Shown: piece after piece, positions 1 to 8,799 of the stretch
How positions within the stretch are numbered: the first letter of the stretch is position 1
How the letters are laid out: each line of letters starts with the position of its first letter
Source: Cyclobacteriaceae bacterium
Lineage (GTDB): Bacteria > Bacteroidota > Bacteroidia > Cytophagales > Cyclobacteriaceae
Assembly (NCBI GenBank): GCA_028279155.1
Contig: JANQST010000005.1
Coordinates: 1 to 14,766, forward strand
Length of the DNA stretch: 14,766 nucleotides
Direction of reading: 5' to 3'
Notes under the pieces: model-generated
The model's database searches: none
Seen by the model: only the letters and a program-made list of their open reading frames with translations
What the model was told of the DNA's origin: nothing
Translations under genes and position numbers: made by a program

Positions 1-725
1 TTTTTATGGAAAGCAGCCACAGCTGATGTGGCCAACTCGGGTAATGAAGTTCCGGCGGCAATAATAGTAAGACCTATAAGCTTGTCACTCACCTCGTAAA
101 ACTTAGCAATTTTGGTAGCATTCTCAACAATTAGATTCCCTCCAAAAACCAGTCCTACAATACCCAAAACAAGCATCACTGTTGTCTTTAGATTTCCATA
201 CATCTCAATATCCTCATTCTCCGCTTCAGGATTCCTTCTAAGATTCATGAATATGTATATGAGGAAGAGAGAGAACATCACAAGTAGAATTGCGCCATCT
301 CTAGCATTCAATCCATTTGTTTCTGCCCCGAAGAACATGGCGTCATTAACCAGTATGAAAAAGATGAAAGTTGCTAAAAGTGAATAAGGCACTTCTTTCC
401 AAAGTGCATTTCTCTCCACCGTTAGGGGGTATATAATACTAGCAATTCCTAAAATGAGAAACGTATTGAATATGTTGGACCCAATAATATTTCCAAAAAC
501 AACTTCATTTGCACCTGAATTCCCATCCTCAACACCTCCTGATATAATATTCACAACAAGTTCCGGTGCAGAAGTACCCATGGCTACCACTGTTAAACCA
601 ATTGCTATATCAGAAACATTGAATCGTTTAGCTAAGGACGAAGCTCCATTGACGAGGTAGTCTGCCCCTTTTATCAGGAGCACGAATCCGACGATTACGA
701 GTAAAAAATTAAGTGCTACGCTCAA
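1..725 (-). CDS. Na+/Ca2+ exchanger family protein (CaCA superfamily, YrbG-like), partial
   Basis: This is an inner-membrane cation antiporter that would exchange Ca2+ for Na+ or H+; only about 241 N-terminal residues are present and the gene runs off the left edge. The translation shows both diagnostic alpha-repeat motifs: GTSAPE at residues 50-55, followed by GNIIGSN at 78-84, and a second GTSLPE at 225-230. Hydrophobic segments lie between them, with a charged loop at about 152-168 (RRNPEAENEDIEMYG), as in the prokaryotic YrbG family. No ATG lies between the upstream in-frame TGA and the first transmembrane segment, so a TTG at 725-723 (reading MSVALNFLLVIVG) is the best start. The 118-bp gap to the upstream mutase gene holds no convincing promoter or terminator. 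Family assignment is firm; the ion specificity is inferred from the family. Confidence 0.93.
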   Translation of the reverse strand, partial: MSVALNFLLVIVGFVLLIKGADYLVNGASSLAKRFNVSDIAIGLTVVAMGTSAPELVVNIISGGVEDGNSGANEVVFGNIIGSNIFNTFLILGIASIIYPLTVERNALWKEVPYSLLATFIFFILVNDAMFFGAETNGLNARDGAILLVMFSLFLIYIFMNLRRNPEAENEDIEMYGNLKTTVMLVLGIVGLVFGGNLIVENATKIAKFYEVSDKLIGLTIIAAGTSLPELATSAVAAFHK

Positions 726-843
726 AACTCTATTTGGTTTAGGTGACCAGCTCTTTTGAATAAATAATCAAAGCACAAAACTCATTCAAAAGTCCTGCAA
801 ATTAACACTTTTGCTTGGTTTAATGCAATAAATAAAATTTGCA

Positions 844-2547
844 TCATAAACCCAAGTCTACCAATAACTTATGCACTTTATTTTTGAGGTTTTCTGACTC
901 CGATTCATAGTCAGACCATTCGCTATCGGATTTGACTGAAAAGTAAAATTTTATCTTAGGCTCTGTCCCTGAGGGTCTTACACTTACTTTGGTCCCATCT
1001 TCAGTTATGTATTGAAGTACGTTGGACTTAGTAATTTGTACTTCTTCAGATGATCCATTTTTTAGATCCTTTTTAAGGCTTGATTGATAATCGATGATAG
1101 TTGTAACTTTTGATCCGGCTAGCATTGCTGGGGGATCTTCTCGGAAGGTCCTCATCATTTCCTGTATCTCTTCTGCACCTCTCATCCCTTTTTTTACAAT
1201 GGATTTTAATGCTTCCTGATACAAACCATACTCTCTGTAAATGTCCAGCAGGATATCGAAAAGAGATTTGCCTTGATCTCTGGCCCATGCCGTCATTTCT
1301 GCCAGTATCACACAACTTGCTACTGCATCTTTGTCCCTAACATTGTCTCCAATCATGTATCCGTAGCTTTCTTCACCTCCTCCTATGAATACTTCTTTTC
1401 CTTCCAGTTTTGCTATTAAAGCGGCAATGTGCTTGAATCCAGTTAATGTATCGTAACAATTGACATTGAAATCATCAGCAATGTCTTTTATAAGCTCGGT
1501 TGTGACAATTGTCTTAACGATGAATTCATTGCCTTTAAATCTGGATTCACTCCATTTCTTAAGTAAATAATAAACAATCAAAACTCCAGTTTGATTTCCA
1601 TTTAGGAGTTGGAATTCTCCACCTGAATTTTTTACTGCTATGCCAACCCTGTCAGAATCAGGGTCGGTTGCCATGACAAGATCTGCGTCAATTTCATTTG
1701 CTTTCTTGAGAGCAAGCGTCATCGCTTCCTCTTCTTCCGGATTGGGATAAACGACTGTTGGAAAATTACCGTTTGGAGTGCTTTGCTCTTCAACGATATG
1801 TACATTGTCAAAACCCAGCTCTTTTAAAACTCGAGGAATCAAAGTGATGCCTGTTCCATGGATTGGGGAGAATACTACCTTAAGGTCTGTCTGATTTTTA
1901 ATGGATTCACTGGATAGGGTCAGTTCTTTGATCATTTCCAGGTATTCAGTATCCACTTGCTCTCCAATTGATTCTATTAGATTTTGATCGGAGTTAAAAT
2001 CAACATGATCAATACTTGAAATTTGATTCACATGATCAATAACATTATTGTCATGAGGAGTTATCAATTGGGCTCCATCTGACCAATAGGCTTTATACCC
2101 ATTGTATTCTCGCGGATTGTGAGAAGCAGTAAGTACTACTCCTCCATTGCATTTTAAATGACGTATTGCAAATGAAAGCTCAGGAGTAGGTCTCAGATCT
2201 TCGAAGAGATAAACTTTTATTCCGTTTGCTGAAAAAACATCAGCCGTTATTTGCGCAAAGGTTTTGCTATTGTTCCTGCTATCGTGGGCGACTGCCACTG
2301 AGACTTGTCCCGAATTGGATTCCTTCAAGTAGTTGGCAAACCCTTGGGTGGCCATTCCTATTGTATACTTGTTCACTCTGTTGGACCCAACTCCCATAAT
2401 ACCGCGTAATCCGCCGGTTCCAAATTCAAGGTTTTTATAAAAAGCCTCATCGAGCTCATTTTCTGACATGGATTGAATTTCTTGTCTCGATATATCATCC
2501 AGACTCGTTGAATTCAGCCATTCCTCTGCTTTTGATTTTGCGTTCAT
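844..2547 (-). CDS. phospho-sugar mutase (alpha-D-phosphohexomutase, PgcA-like phosphoglucomutase)
   Basis: A cytoplasmic enzyme expected to interconvert glucose-1-phosphate and glucose-6-phosphate, and possibly pentose or mannose phosphates. The 567-residue length fits the PgcA/PGM2-type branch. All four family signatures are present: the phosphoserine loop TASHNP at 140-145 (Ser142 is the expected phosphorylated residue), the metal loop DPDSDR at 295-300, the sugar-binding loop GGGEESYG at 389-396, and the phosphate-binding loop RPSGTEPK at 524-531. The N-terminal EFGTGGLRG at 41-49 is also typical of this branch. It starts 12 bp downstream of the trpS stop, so the two are probably one transcript. 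The stop is TGA at 846-844. Substrate preference (phosphoglucomutase against phosphopentomutase or phosphomannomutase) cannot be settled from these motifs. Confidence 0.95.
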   Translation of the reverse strand: MNAKSKAEEWLNSTSLDDISRQEIQSMSENELDEAFYKNLEFGTGGLRGIMGVGSNRVNKYTIGMATQGFANYLKESNSGQVSVAVAHDSRNNSKTFAQITADVFSANGIKVYLFEDLRPTPELSFAIRHLKCNGGVVLTASHNPREYNGYKAYWSDGAQLITPHDNNVIDHVNQISSIDHVDFNSDQNLIESIGEQVDTEYLEMIKELTLSSESIKNQTDLKVVFSPIHGTGITLIPRVLKELGFDNVHIVEEQSTPNGNFPTVVYPNPEEEEAMTLALKKANEIDADLVMATDPDSDRVGIAVKNSGGEFQLLNGNQTGVLIVYYLLKKWSESRFKGNEFIVKTIVTTELIKDIADDFNVNCYDTLTGFKHIAALIAKLEGKEVFIGGGEESYGYMIGDNVRDKDAVASCVILAEMTAWARDQGKSLFDILLDIYREYGLYQEALKSIVKKGMRGAEEIQEMMRTFREDPPAMLAGSKVTTIIDYQSSLKKDLKNGSSEEVQITKSNVLQYITEDGTKVSVRPSGTEPKIKFYFSVKSDSEWSDYESESENLKNKVHKLLVDLGL

Positions 2548-2559
2548 TTTTGGTAAAAA

Positions 2560-3531
2560 TTAAGAGAAGCCAAGTCTTGTTTTTACTCTATCGAGTACTT
2601 CTGATGCGAAGACATCCGCTTTTTTCTCTCCCTCATTCAATTTCTTTTCCAATTCATCAAGGTTGCTCATGTAATGATCATAAATCTCTCGTTCCTTTTT
2701 GAATCTGTTATTGAGAAGTTCAAAAAGTTCTTGCTTCGCATGTCCATATCCATAATTTCCTCCTTCGTAATTTTTTCTCATTTGAAGCGTTTGCTCTTCA
2801 GTGGCAAGGAGTTGATAGATAGCAAAAACATTGCACGTATCTGGATTTTTTGGCTCTTCCATGGGGGTGCTGTCTGTAATGATCTTCATTACATTTTTCC
2901 GAAGCTGTTTTTCAGGTAAAAACACATCTATAATGTTCCCATAGCTTTTGCTCATTTTCTGACCATCAGTTCCGGGTATGGTCATTACCCGATCATCAAT
3001 CAGTGGTTCAGGGACAACAAACGTTTCACCAAATTGATTATTAAAGGCATGCGCCAGATCTCTTGTAATTTCCAGGTGTTGCTTTTGGTCTTTGCCGACT
3101 GGGACAAAGTCTGCATCATACAATAAAATGTCTGAGGCCATGAGTACCGGGTAATCGAATAATCCGGCGTTCACATCTGATAGTTTGTCAGCTTTGTCCT
3201 TAAAAGACGTTGAATTGGCCAACATAGGGTAAGGAGTGAAGCAGTTGAGGTACCAGGTCAATTCGCATACTTTGGGCACACGTGACTGTCTGTAGAAAAC
3301 ATTTTTCGATGTATCGAAACCGCATGCCAGCCATGCAGCTGCTACCGCGTTGGTGTTTTCAACTCTAAGCTTTGAGTCTTTGATGGTTGTTAGAGAATGA
3401 AGATCAGCAATGAAAAAGAATGATTCATTGGCTTCATTTTTAGAGAGCTCAATTGCTGGCAAGATTGCGCCCATGAGATTCCCTAGATGAGGTTTCCCCG
3501 AACTTTGTATGCCTGTGAGTATTCTGGCCAT
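2560..3531 (-). CDS. trpS: tryptophan--tRNA ligase
   Basis: Charges tRNA-Trp with tryptophan in the cytoplasm. The 323-residue length is normal for bacterial TrpS. It has the class I synthetase signatures: the HIGH-equivalent PHLGN at residues 14-18 (in GIQSSGKPHLGN) and KMSKS at 192-196. Between them lies the tryptophan-pocket stretch MASDILLYDADFVPVGKDQ at about 131-149. The ATG at 3531 gives the expected N-terminus, MARILTGIQ. It is the first gene of a probable two-gene operon with the phosphohexomutase. A TAnnTTTG-type element lies about 20 bp upstream of the start and would give a very short leader, which leaves little room for a T-box or an attenuator. Confidence 0.97.
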   Translation of the reverse strand: MARILTGIQSSGKPHLGNLMGAILPAIELSKNEANESFFFIADLHSLTTIKDSKLRVENTNAVAAAWLACGFDTSKNVFYRQSRVPKVCELTWYLNCFTPYPMLANSTSFKDKADKLSDVNAGLFDYPVLMASDILLYDADFVPVGKDQKQHLEITRDLAHAFNNQFGETFVVPEPLIDDRVMTIPGTDGQKMSKSYGNIIDVFLPEKQLRKNVMKIITDSTPMEEPKNPDTCNVFAIYQLLATEEQTLQMRKNYEGGNYGYGHAKQELFELLNNRFKKEREIYDHYMSNLDELEKKLNEGEKKADVFASEVLDRVKTRLGFS

Positions 3532-3551
3532 TTTTTTAGAAAAAATTTGTG

Positions 3552-3559
3552 CAAACCTA
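3552..3559 (-). promoter_or_regulatory. possible Bacteroidetes -7 element for trpS
   Basis: On the minus strand this reads TAGGTTTG, an exact match to the Bacteroidetes sigma-ABfr consensus TAnnTTTG. It is correctly oriented in the 83-bp divergent gap, 20 bp ahead of the trpS ATG. No clear -33 TTTG is seen at the expected spacing, so the call rests on the -7 element and its position. Confidence 0.4.
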
Positions 3560-3614
3560 CGATTTAATTTGAACCTTTACGTTGTAAATACTGTGCTATA
3601 AACTGAATTTTGAA

Positions 3615-4697
3615 ATGCGATACATAATACTTTCCGCGCTAATCTTTGTTGCCCAATTTTCCAATGCTCAGGGAAACCTCAAGTTTGAAAATGAGACGTT
3701 CGATTTTGGGGAAATAAATGAGGATGGTGGATATGCTGAAACCATTTTTAGCTTCATCAACGATGGTGATCAACCAATAAAGATTACAGGAGTACGAGCT
3801 TCCTGTGGCTGTACCACTCCAGGGTGGTCAAAAGAAGAGGTTATGCCTGGTGATAGCGGTTTTGTTAAGGCACGGTATAATCCTAGGAATAGGCCCGGAA
3901 AATTCCGAAAGTCTTTAAGAGTAAGTTCCAATGGTGGACAAAAACTGCTCTACATCACCGGTTTTGTGAAACCAAAACCCAGGGATATTCTTCAGGAATA
4001 CTCAATCAGTTCAGGAGATTTAAGGTTAAAACACCGATCACTAAATTTTGGGAAGATCACTACTGAAAAAGCGGTTGAGAAAAATTTTGATGTCTATAAT
4101 GCCGGGACGGATTCCATTCAATTGTATCCTGAATTAATGGAGGTACCTGATCATATGATGGTGGGACTTCAACCGGAAAGAATTCCAGCCGGAGGAAAGG
4201 GACTTTTGAACATCAAGTTCGATCCAATCAAAAGAAACGACCTTGGTTTTCTAAGTGACAACATAACCATCCAAACAGACACAGTGGTTAAGCAAAAGAA
4301 TCAATTCTACGTAATCTCCACAATCGAGGAATTTTTTCCTGAGATGACCGCAGAGGAGTTGGATAAGGCAGCTAAACTTGAAATTGAGGAACGAGTTTTT
4401 GATTTTGGAAAGGTACCAGCAGGTGAAATAGTTGAAGCAGAATTTAATCTTACTAACGCAGGCAAAAAGAAATTGAACTTTAGGAAAATAAAATCGAATT
4501 GCAGCTGCGTGACCTACGAAGTGAAATCGAAAGATATCAAAAAAGGAAAATCCCAGGTATTAAAACTAATATTTGACACCAAAGGGAGAAGAGGGAACCA
4601 ATATAAAACGGTCACCATCTTTTCGAACGATCCGGTCGCTCCTACACAGATGGTGACCATTAAAGGTACTATTCAAAAAACAGAAGACAGTAAGTAG
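3615..4697 (+). CDS. secreted DUF1573 domain protein (three tandem ASH-like domains)
   Basis: A 360-residue exported protein of unknown molecular function. A signal peptide occupies about residues 1-19 (MRYIILSALIFVAQFSNAQ), so the product is probably periplasmic or on the cell surface. Three immunoglobulin-like DUF1573 units follow. The first (about 22-118) contains FDFGEI and the signature SCGCTTP (Cys64, Cys66). The second (about 136-236) begins LRLKHRSLNFGKI and lacks the cysteines. The third (about 264-353) contains VFDFGKV and a variant NCSCVT (Cys296, Cys298). The C-terminus of unit 3 has the typical ending SNDPVAPTQMVTIKGTI. The family is common in Bacteroidetes and is related to ASH/MSP folds; no enzyme activity is predicted. 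The gene is divergent from trpS, and its TAG stop abuts the stop of the convergent peptidase gene with no intervening base. Confidence 0.9.
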   Translation: MRYIILSALIFVAQFSNAQGNLKFENETFDFGEINEDGGYAETIFSFINDGDQPIKITGVRASCGCTTPGWSKEEVMPGDSGFVKARYNPRNRPGKFRKSLRVSSNGGQKLLYITGFVKPKPRDILQEYSISSGDLRLKHRSLNFGKITTEKAVEKNFDVYNAGTDSIQLYPELMEVPDHMMVGLQPERIPAGGKGLLNIKFDPIKRNDLGFLSDNITIQTDTVVKQKNQFYVISTIEEFFPEMTAEELDKAAKLEIEERVFDFGKVPAGEIVEAEFNLTNAGKKKLNFRKIKSNCSCVTYEVKSKDIKKGKSQVLKLIFDTKGRRGNQYKTVTIFSNDPVAPTQMVTIKGTIQKTEDSK

Positions 4698-6542
4698 TTA
4701 CTTATTAGTCCATGTATTGTTTTCCCTGTTGACATCTGCCAACAGCCCGGTATCATCAATTTCAATGGACTGGATGTTATCCATATCTCCCTCAATTTGG
4801 AAGTTATAGGTTGGGTGCGTCCATTTCCAATCTGGGAGCACCACTCTATCCAGCTCATTTTCATTTGGCTTTTCGCCTCTCATTATAGATAGAGGAGCAT
4901 AGTAAGATTTCTTTGATCCATCCTTAAATGTGACTACTATATCCAAAGGCATTGGAAGCGCTCCTTCACGAACAACCTCAACAAGAACATTTCCATCAAA
5001 CTCTTCAACTTTTCCAACACCATAATCAATGGTTTTGGTTGAATTAACCCAGTAATCGTAATACCAATCCAGCTCCAGTCCTGAAGTTTTCTCAGCTACT
5101 CTGACAAAATCATTCAAGTCCGGATGTTTGAATTTCCATTCATTAAAATACCTAAGCAACGTTTTGTTTCTGGCTTCTTCTCCGATGATATACCCAAGTT
5201 GCGCTATACTTACAGCCCCTTTTGAATAAGCCGCCCTGCTGTATGCAGAATTTGTCTCATATGTATCCGAATGTGTGCTCATTGGCTCCTCTTTTCCACT
5301 TTTGACAAGTGCATAGTAACCTCTGTAGCTTCCATTATTAAACCAATCTACTTTTTCTCCTTCTTCTCCAAATAGATGCATCATAGTCAAGGCAGAAGCG
5401 TATGAGGTGTATCCTTCATCCATCCACGCATAGTAGCTTTCATTGGTAGCAAGTAACCCCTGGTACCAACTGTGCAGCGCTTCATGCACAGTTACCCCAA
5501 CCAGGCTTCTCAGGCTCCTATGACCAGTTATTAAAGTCGCCATCGGATATTCCATTCCACCGTCACCCCCCTGGATTATGGAATAATGAGGGAATGGGTA
5601 TTCACCGAAATTTTTCTCTATGTATTGGAAAGCCTTTACTGAAAGTTCTGGTAATTTCTCCCACTCTTTAGTTTCTGGCGATTCCTGGTAGAAAAAATGT
5701 AGGACTGGTCCGCCTGGAACGTCAGTTACGACATGTTTGTAATCCGGGTCTGCAGCCCAAACAAAATCATGTACATTTTCTGCTTTGAACTTCCATGTAA
5801 GAGTCTTGCCTTTTCTTTTCACCTCTGTTCCGGCATCTTCATAGCCATATCCAATTTCATTTGGATTTTGAAGTACTCCAGTTGCAGCTACAACATAATC
5901 TCTATCAATCGTGAGATTTACTTCATAATCTCCCCAGGGAGCATAGAATTCTCTCCCTATGTAAGGGTGTGCGTGCCATCCTCTTTCATCATATTCGGCA
6001 AGCTTAGGAAACCACTGTGCCATGGAGTAATCAATGCCTTCTTTGTTATTTCGTCCGCTTCTACGGATTTGAATTGGAACCTGACTTTCAAAAGTCATAC
6101 TAAAAGTAGTTGATAGCCCAGGAAGAATTGGTTTTAGTAAATCGACTTCAATAACAGTGCCTTCGATGATAAAATCTACATCGGAACCATCTTGTTTAAG
6201 CTCATTTATCTTGTGATACCCCACCTGTGAATTGTCCAATTTTTGGATTCTGTCCGTTACACGACCATCCGGATCCTCTATTGTCCGGCTTCTGACATCC
6301 ATCATGCTTTCTGGTTGAAAAGCATTGAAATAAAGGTGATAAAAGACGTTATAAAGCGTATCAGGACTGTTATTGGTGTATTTTAAAGATTGAGAACCTT
6401 GAAATTGATGATTTTGAACATCAAAATCGACATCCATTTTATACTCAACTCGCTGTTGCCAGTAGCCTTGAGCGAGAGAAAAGTGACCCGTAACAACAAA
6501 TATTAGTGGGAAAAAGGCTTTCTTGATAAAATTATATTTCAT
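4698..6542 (-). CDS. secreted M1 family zinc metallopeptidase
   Basis: A 614-residue exported aminopeptidase-like enzyme. The N-terminus MKYNFIKKAFFPLIFVVTGH followed by FSLAQ is a clear signal peptide, with cleavage likely near residue 25. A beta-rich N-terminal domain (about 30-275) precedes the gluzincin domain. That domain has the substrate-amino-binding loop GGMEYP at 328-333 (the counterpart of GAMEN) and the zinc site HEALH at 353-357, with the third ligand Glu376 eighteen residues later in WMDEGYTSYAS. Zinc ligands are therefore His353, His357 and Glu376, with Glu354 as the catalytic base. It probably degrades peptides in the periplasm or outside the cell. It lacks the long ERAP1-like C-terminal domain of E. 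coli PepN, as is usual for this short Bacteroidetes type. It is monocistronic, flanked by a divergent small ORF and a convergent DUF1573 gene. Confidence 0.95.
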   Translation of the reverse strand: MKYNFIKKAFFPLIFVVTGHFSLAQGYWQQRVEYKMDVDFDVQNHQFQGSQSLKYTNNSPDTLYNVFYHLYFNAFQPESMMDVRSRTIEDPDGRVTDRIQKLDNSQVGYHKINELKQDGSDVDFIIEGTVIEVDLLKPILPGLSTTFSMTFESQVPIQIRRSGRNNKEGIDYSMAQWFPKLAEYDERGWHAHPYIGREFYAPWGDYEVNLTIDRDYVVAATGVLQNPNEIGYGYEDAGTEVKRKGKTLTWKFKAENVHDFVWAADPDYKHVVTDVPGGPVLHFFYQESPETKEWEKLPELSVKAFQYIEKNFGEYPFPHYSIIQGGDGGMEYPMATLITGHRSLRSLVGVTVHEALHSWYQGLLATNESYYAWMDEGYTSYASALTMMHLFGEEGEKVDWFNNGSYRGYYALVKSGKEEPMSTHSDTYETNSAYSRAAYSKGAVSIAQLGYIIGEEARNKTLLRYFNEWKFKHPDLNDFVRVAEKTSGLELDWYYDYWVNSTKTIDYGVGKVEEFDGNVLVEVVREGALPMPLDIVVTFKDGSKKSYYAPLSIMRGEKPNENELDRVVLPDWKWTHPTYNFQIEGDMDNIQSIEIDDTGLLADVNRENNTWTNK

Positions 6543-6620
6543 AGTTGAAAAAATGTTAATAAAAAGTGGTACCTATTACCGAAAATAACCGTATATTGGA
6601 AGGACCTTAATCTAAGAGTG

Positions 6621-6746
6621 ATGGAAAAAATAGTAGACCTCATTATGCTGATCATTTTGGCATTCGGCTCTGCAATCCTATTTACGTTTGCCGTAATTTG
6701 GAAGTTTTTGCAGGCAATGTACCAAATTATTTTGTCTAAGTTCTAG
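6621..6746 (+). CDS. small membrane protein, 41 residues, uncharacterised
   Basis: An ATG-initiated ORF of 41 codons begins MEKIVDLIMLIILAFGSAIL, continues FTFAVIWKFLQAMYQI and ends LSKF. One long hydrophobic stretch (about residues 5-30) with a few charged residues at each end predicts a single-pass membrane peptide. It fills most of the 200-bp gap between the start of the peptidase gene and the stop of gyrB. An in-frame GTG directly precedes the ATG and could be used instead. No strong ribosome-binding site is seen; the GGAAGGA at 6598-6604 is too distant to be a normal one. Its last four bases, CTAG, are also the start of the reverse-complement gyrB stop, so the two genes overlap tail to tail. 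I do not recognise a family. The coding call rests on the uninterrupted hydrophobic reading and the fit to the gap. Confidence 0.55.
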   Translation: MEKIVDLIMLIILAFGSAILFTFAVIWKFLQAMYQIILSKF

Positions 6747-8698
6747 ACATCAACGTTAGCATATTTCGCATTTTTCTCGATGAATTCTCTTCGAGGCGCA
6801 ACTTCGTCTCCCATTAACATTGAGAAAAGATGATCTGCCTCTGCAGCAGATTCTATCGTTACCTGCTTCAAACTTCTATGATCCGGATCCATAGTAGTAG
6901 CCCAAAGTTGTTCAGGGTTCATTTCTCCTAACCCTTTGTAACGCTGCAAATTCACGGATTCTTCTTTTCCATCAGCCATTTCTTTCACCACCCGTTCTCT
7001 ATCTTCTTCAGACCATGCGTATCGCTCTTGCTTTCCTTTCTTGATTAGGTAAAGAGGTGGGAGGGCTATGTACAGATAGCCATTCTCAATTAATTCGCGC
7101 ATGTAACGGAAAAAGAAGGTCAATATAAGCGTTCGAATGTGACTCCCATCTATATCAGCATCTGTCATAATAATGATTTTGTGATAGCGAAGTTTTGCCA
7201 TGTTGAGAGCCTTTTCATCTTCTTCAGTTCCAAAAGAAACACCAAGCCCTGTAATCATGTTCTTGATTTCTTCATTGTCGTAGATTTTATGCTCTTGTGC
7301 CTTTTCAACGTTTAAGATTTTACCTCTCAATGGTAGAATTGCCTGAAACTTTCTGTCTCGGCCTTGCTTGGCTGAACCACCTGCAGAATCTCCCTCAACG
7401 AGATAGAGCTCACAAACAGCAGGATCTCTGTCTGAGCAATCTGCTAATTTGCCTGGAAGTCCAGTGCCTGAGAGCACGTTCTTCCTCTGAACCATTTCCC
7501 TGGCCTTTCTGGCTGCATGCCTAGCCTGGGCGGCTAAAATGACCTTTGAAACGATCTGCTTAGCTTCTTTTGGGTGTTCCTCGAGGTATTCATTCAGAAT
7601 TTCACTCACACATGTATCAACAGCTCCCATGGCATCTGAATTGCCAAGCTTGGTTTTGGTCTGGCCCTCAAATTGAGGTTCTGCAACTTTGATTGATATT
7701 ACCGCAGTTAGTCCTTCACGAAAATCATCCCCACTTATTTCGACTTTGACTTTTTCTAGCAGTCCGGATTTGTCAGCATAGTTTTTGAGCGTTCGTGTCA
7801 ATGCCCTTCTGAATCCTGAAACGTGGGTGCCACCTTCATGCGTGTTGATATTGTTAACATAGGAGATCACGTTCTCGGTGAAAGAAGTATTGTAGCTGAG
7901 TGCTACCTGTACAGGCATTTCACCTTTTTCCCGGCTGATGAAAATTGGATCAGGAATTAACGTTTCCCTCGTGCTATCAAGGTAGGCTACAAATTCAGAA
8001 AGTCCACCTTCAGAGTAGAATTCTTCAGTCATAGGATCTCCGGATTCATCAAGATCTCTGTGATCAATCAGTATAATCCGAATACCTGAATTAAGAAACG
8101 CAAGTTCTCGTAATCGCGAAGCAACTGTTTCTGAATTGTATTTAGTAACACTGAAAATATCATCATCAGGTTTGAACTTAATGATGGTTCCATGAATATC
8201 TGTTTTTCCTGTCTCTTTAACAGGAGCTTTTGGAATTCCTAGGTTGTATTCCTGTGTAAATATTTTTCCATTTCTATGGACAGTAGCAGTCAATGTTGAA
8301 GAAAGTGCGTTTACACATGAGACACCAACGCCATGAAGTCCACCAGAAACTTTGTAGGTGTCCTTATCAAATTTTCCCCCAGCATGAAGTACTGTCATTA
8401 CAACTTCCAATGCACTTCTTTTCTCTTTTTCATGCATGTCTGTAGGAATTCCTCTTCCGTTATCTGTAACAGTAATGGATTCATCAGTATTGATTTCTAC
8501 AGTTATCTCGTCACAATGTCCAGCTAGCGCCTCATCGATTGAGTTATCAACTACCTCCCAAACCAGGTGGTGAAGGCCCTTGACTCCAACATCTCCAATG
8601 TACATGGCAGGTCTTTTTCTAACCGCCTCTAGTCCCTCTAAGACCTGGATATTACTCGCAGAATAATCCCCTTTTTTGTTTTGTTTATTTTCTTCCAT
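6743..8698 (-). CDS. gyrB: DNA gyrase subunit B
   Basis: The ATPase subunit of DNA gyrase, which with GyrA introduces negative supercoils; gyrA is not in the window. The 651-residue length matches the short GyrB type, without the roughly 170-residue insert of the E. coli protein. The GHKL ATPase domain shows the general base Glu48 and Asn52 (in WEVVDNSIDEA), Asp79 (TDNGRGIP), the lid GGLHGVGVS at 119-127, and the transducer lysine in QTKTKL at 346-351. The TOPRIM region has EGDSAGG at 435-441 and DADIDG at 513-518, followed by the QRYKGLGEMNPEQLW signature. The ATG at 8698 gives MEENKQNKKGDYSASNIQVL, with the conserved core starting at once. The 3' end overlaps the small membrane ORF by four bases. 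A TAnnTTTG-type element lies about 100 bp upstream. Confidence 0.98.
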   Translation of the reverse strand: MEENKQNKKGDYSASNIQVLEGLEAVRKRPAMYIGDVGVKGLHHLVWEVVDNSIDEALAGHCDEITVEINTDESITVTDNGRGIPTDMHEKEKRSALEVVMTVLHAGGKFDKDTYKVSGGLHGVGVSCVNALSSTLTATVHRNGKIFTQEYNLGIPKAPVKETGKTDIHGTIIKFKPDDDIFSVTKYNSETVASRLRELAFLNSGIRIILIDHRDLDESGDPMTEEFYSEGGLSEFVAYLDSTRETLIPDPIFISREKGEMPVQVALSYNTSFTENVISYVNNINTHEGGTHVSGFRRALTRTLKNYADKSGLLEKVKVEISGDDFREGLTAVISIKVAEPQFEGQTKTKLGNSDAMGAVDTCVSEILNEYLEEHPKEAKQIVSKVILAAQARHAARKAREMVQRKNVLSGTGLPGKLADCSDRDPAVCELYLVEGDSAGGSAKQGRDRKFQAILPLRGKILNVEKAQEHKIYDNEEIKNMITGLGVSFGTEEDEKALNMAKLRYHKIIIMTDADIDGSHIRTLILTFFFRYMRELIENGYLYIALPPLYLIKKGKQERYAWSEEDRERVVKEMADGKEESVNLQRYKGLGEMNPEQLWATTMDPDHRSLKQVTIESAAEADHLFSMLMGDEVAPRREFIEKNAKYANVDV

Positions 8699-8799
8699 GA
8701 ATTGTTTTTAAAGAGATAATGAAGGTTAAAAAATAGTGAGAATTGGGTGTGCTCCGTGTTCCTTCATTCGTGTTTAAAACGCAGTGATTTATTAATGTA

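Noticed and set aside
112..660. Two plus-strand ORFs (112-387 and 454-660) at the left edge
   Set aside because: The opposite strand encodes a continuous Na+/Ca2+ exchanger with both GTSxPE motifs, so these are antisense shadows.
823..844. ATGCAA...TTGCAT inverted repeat after the mutase stop as a terminator
   Set aside because: The stem is only six bp with a ten-base AT-rich loop and no following T tract; it is probably chance in AT-rich DNA.
5733..6113. A 126-codon plus-strand ORF inside the M1 peptidase gene
   Set aside because: It lies wholly antisense to a well-supported gene and its translation shows no recognisable domain.
6592..6599. TATATTGG as a -7 element for the small membrane ORF
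   Set aside because: It has one mismatch to TAnnTTTG and no TTTG at the -33 position, so it is too weak to call.
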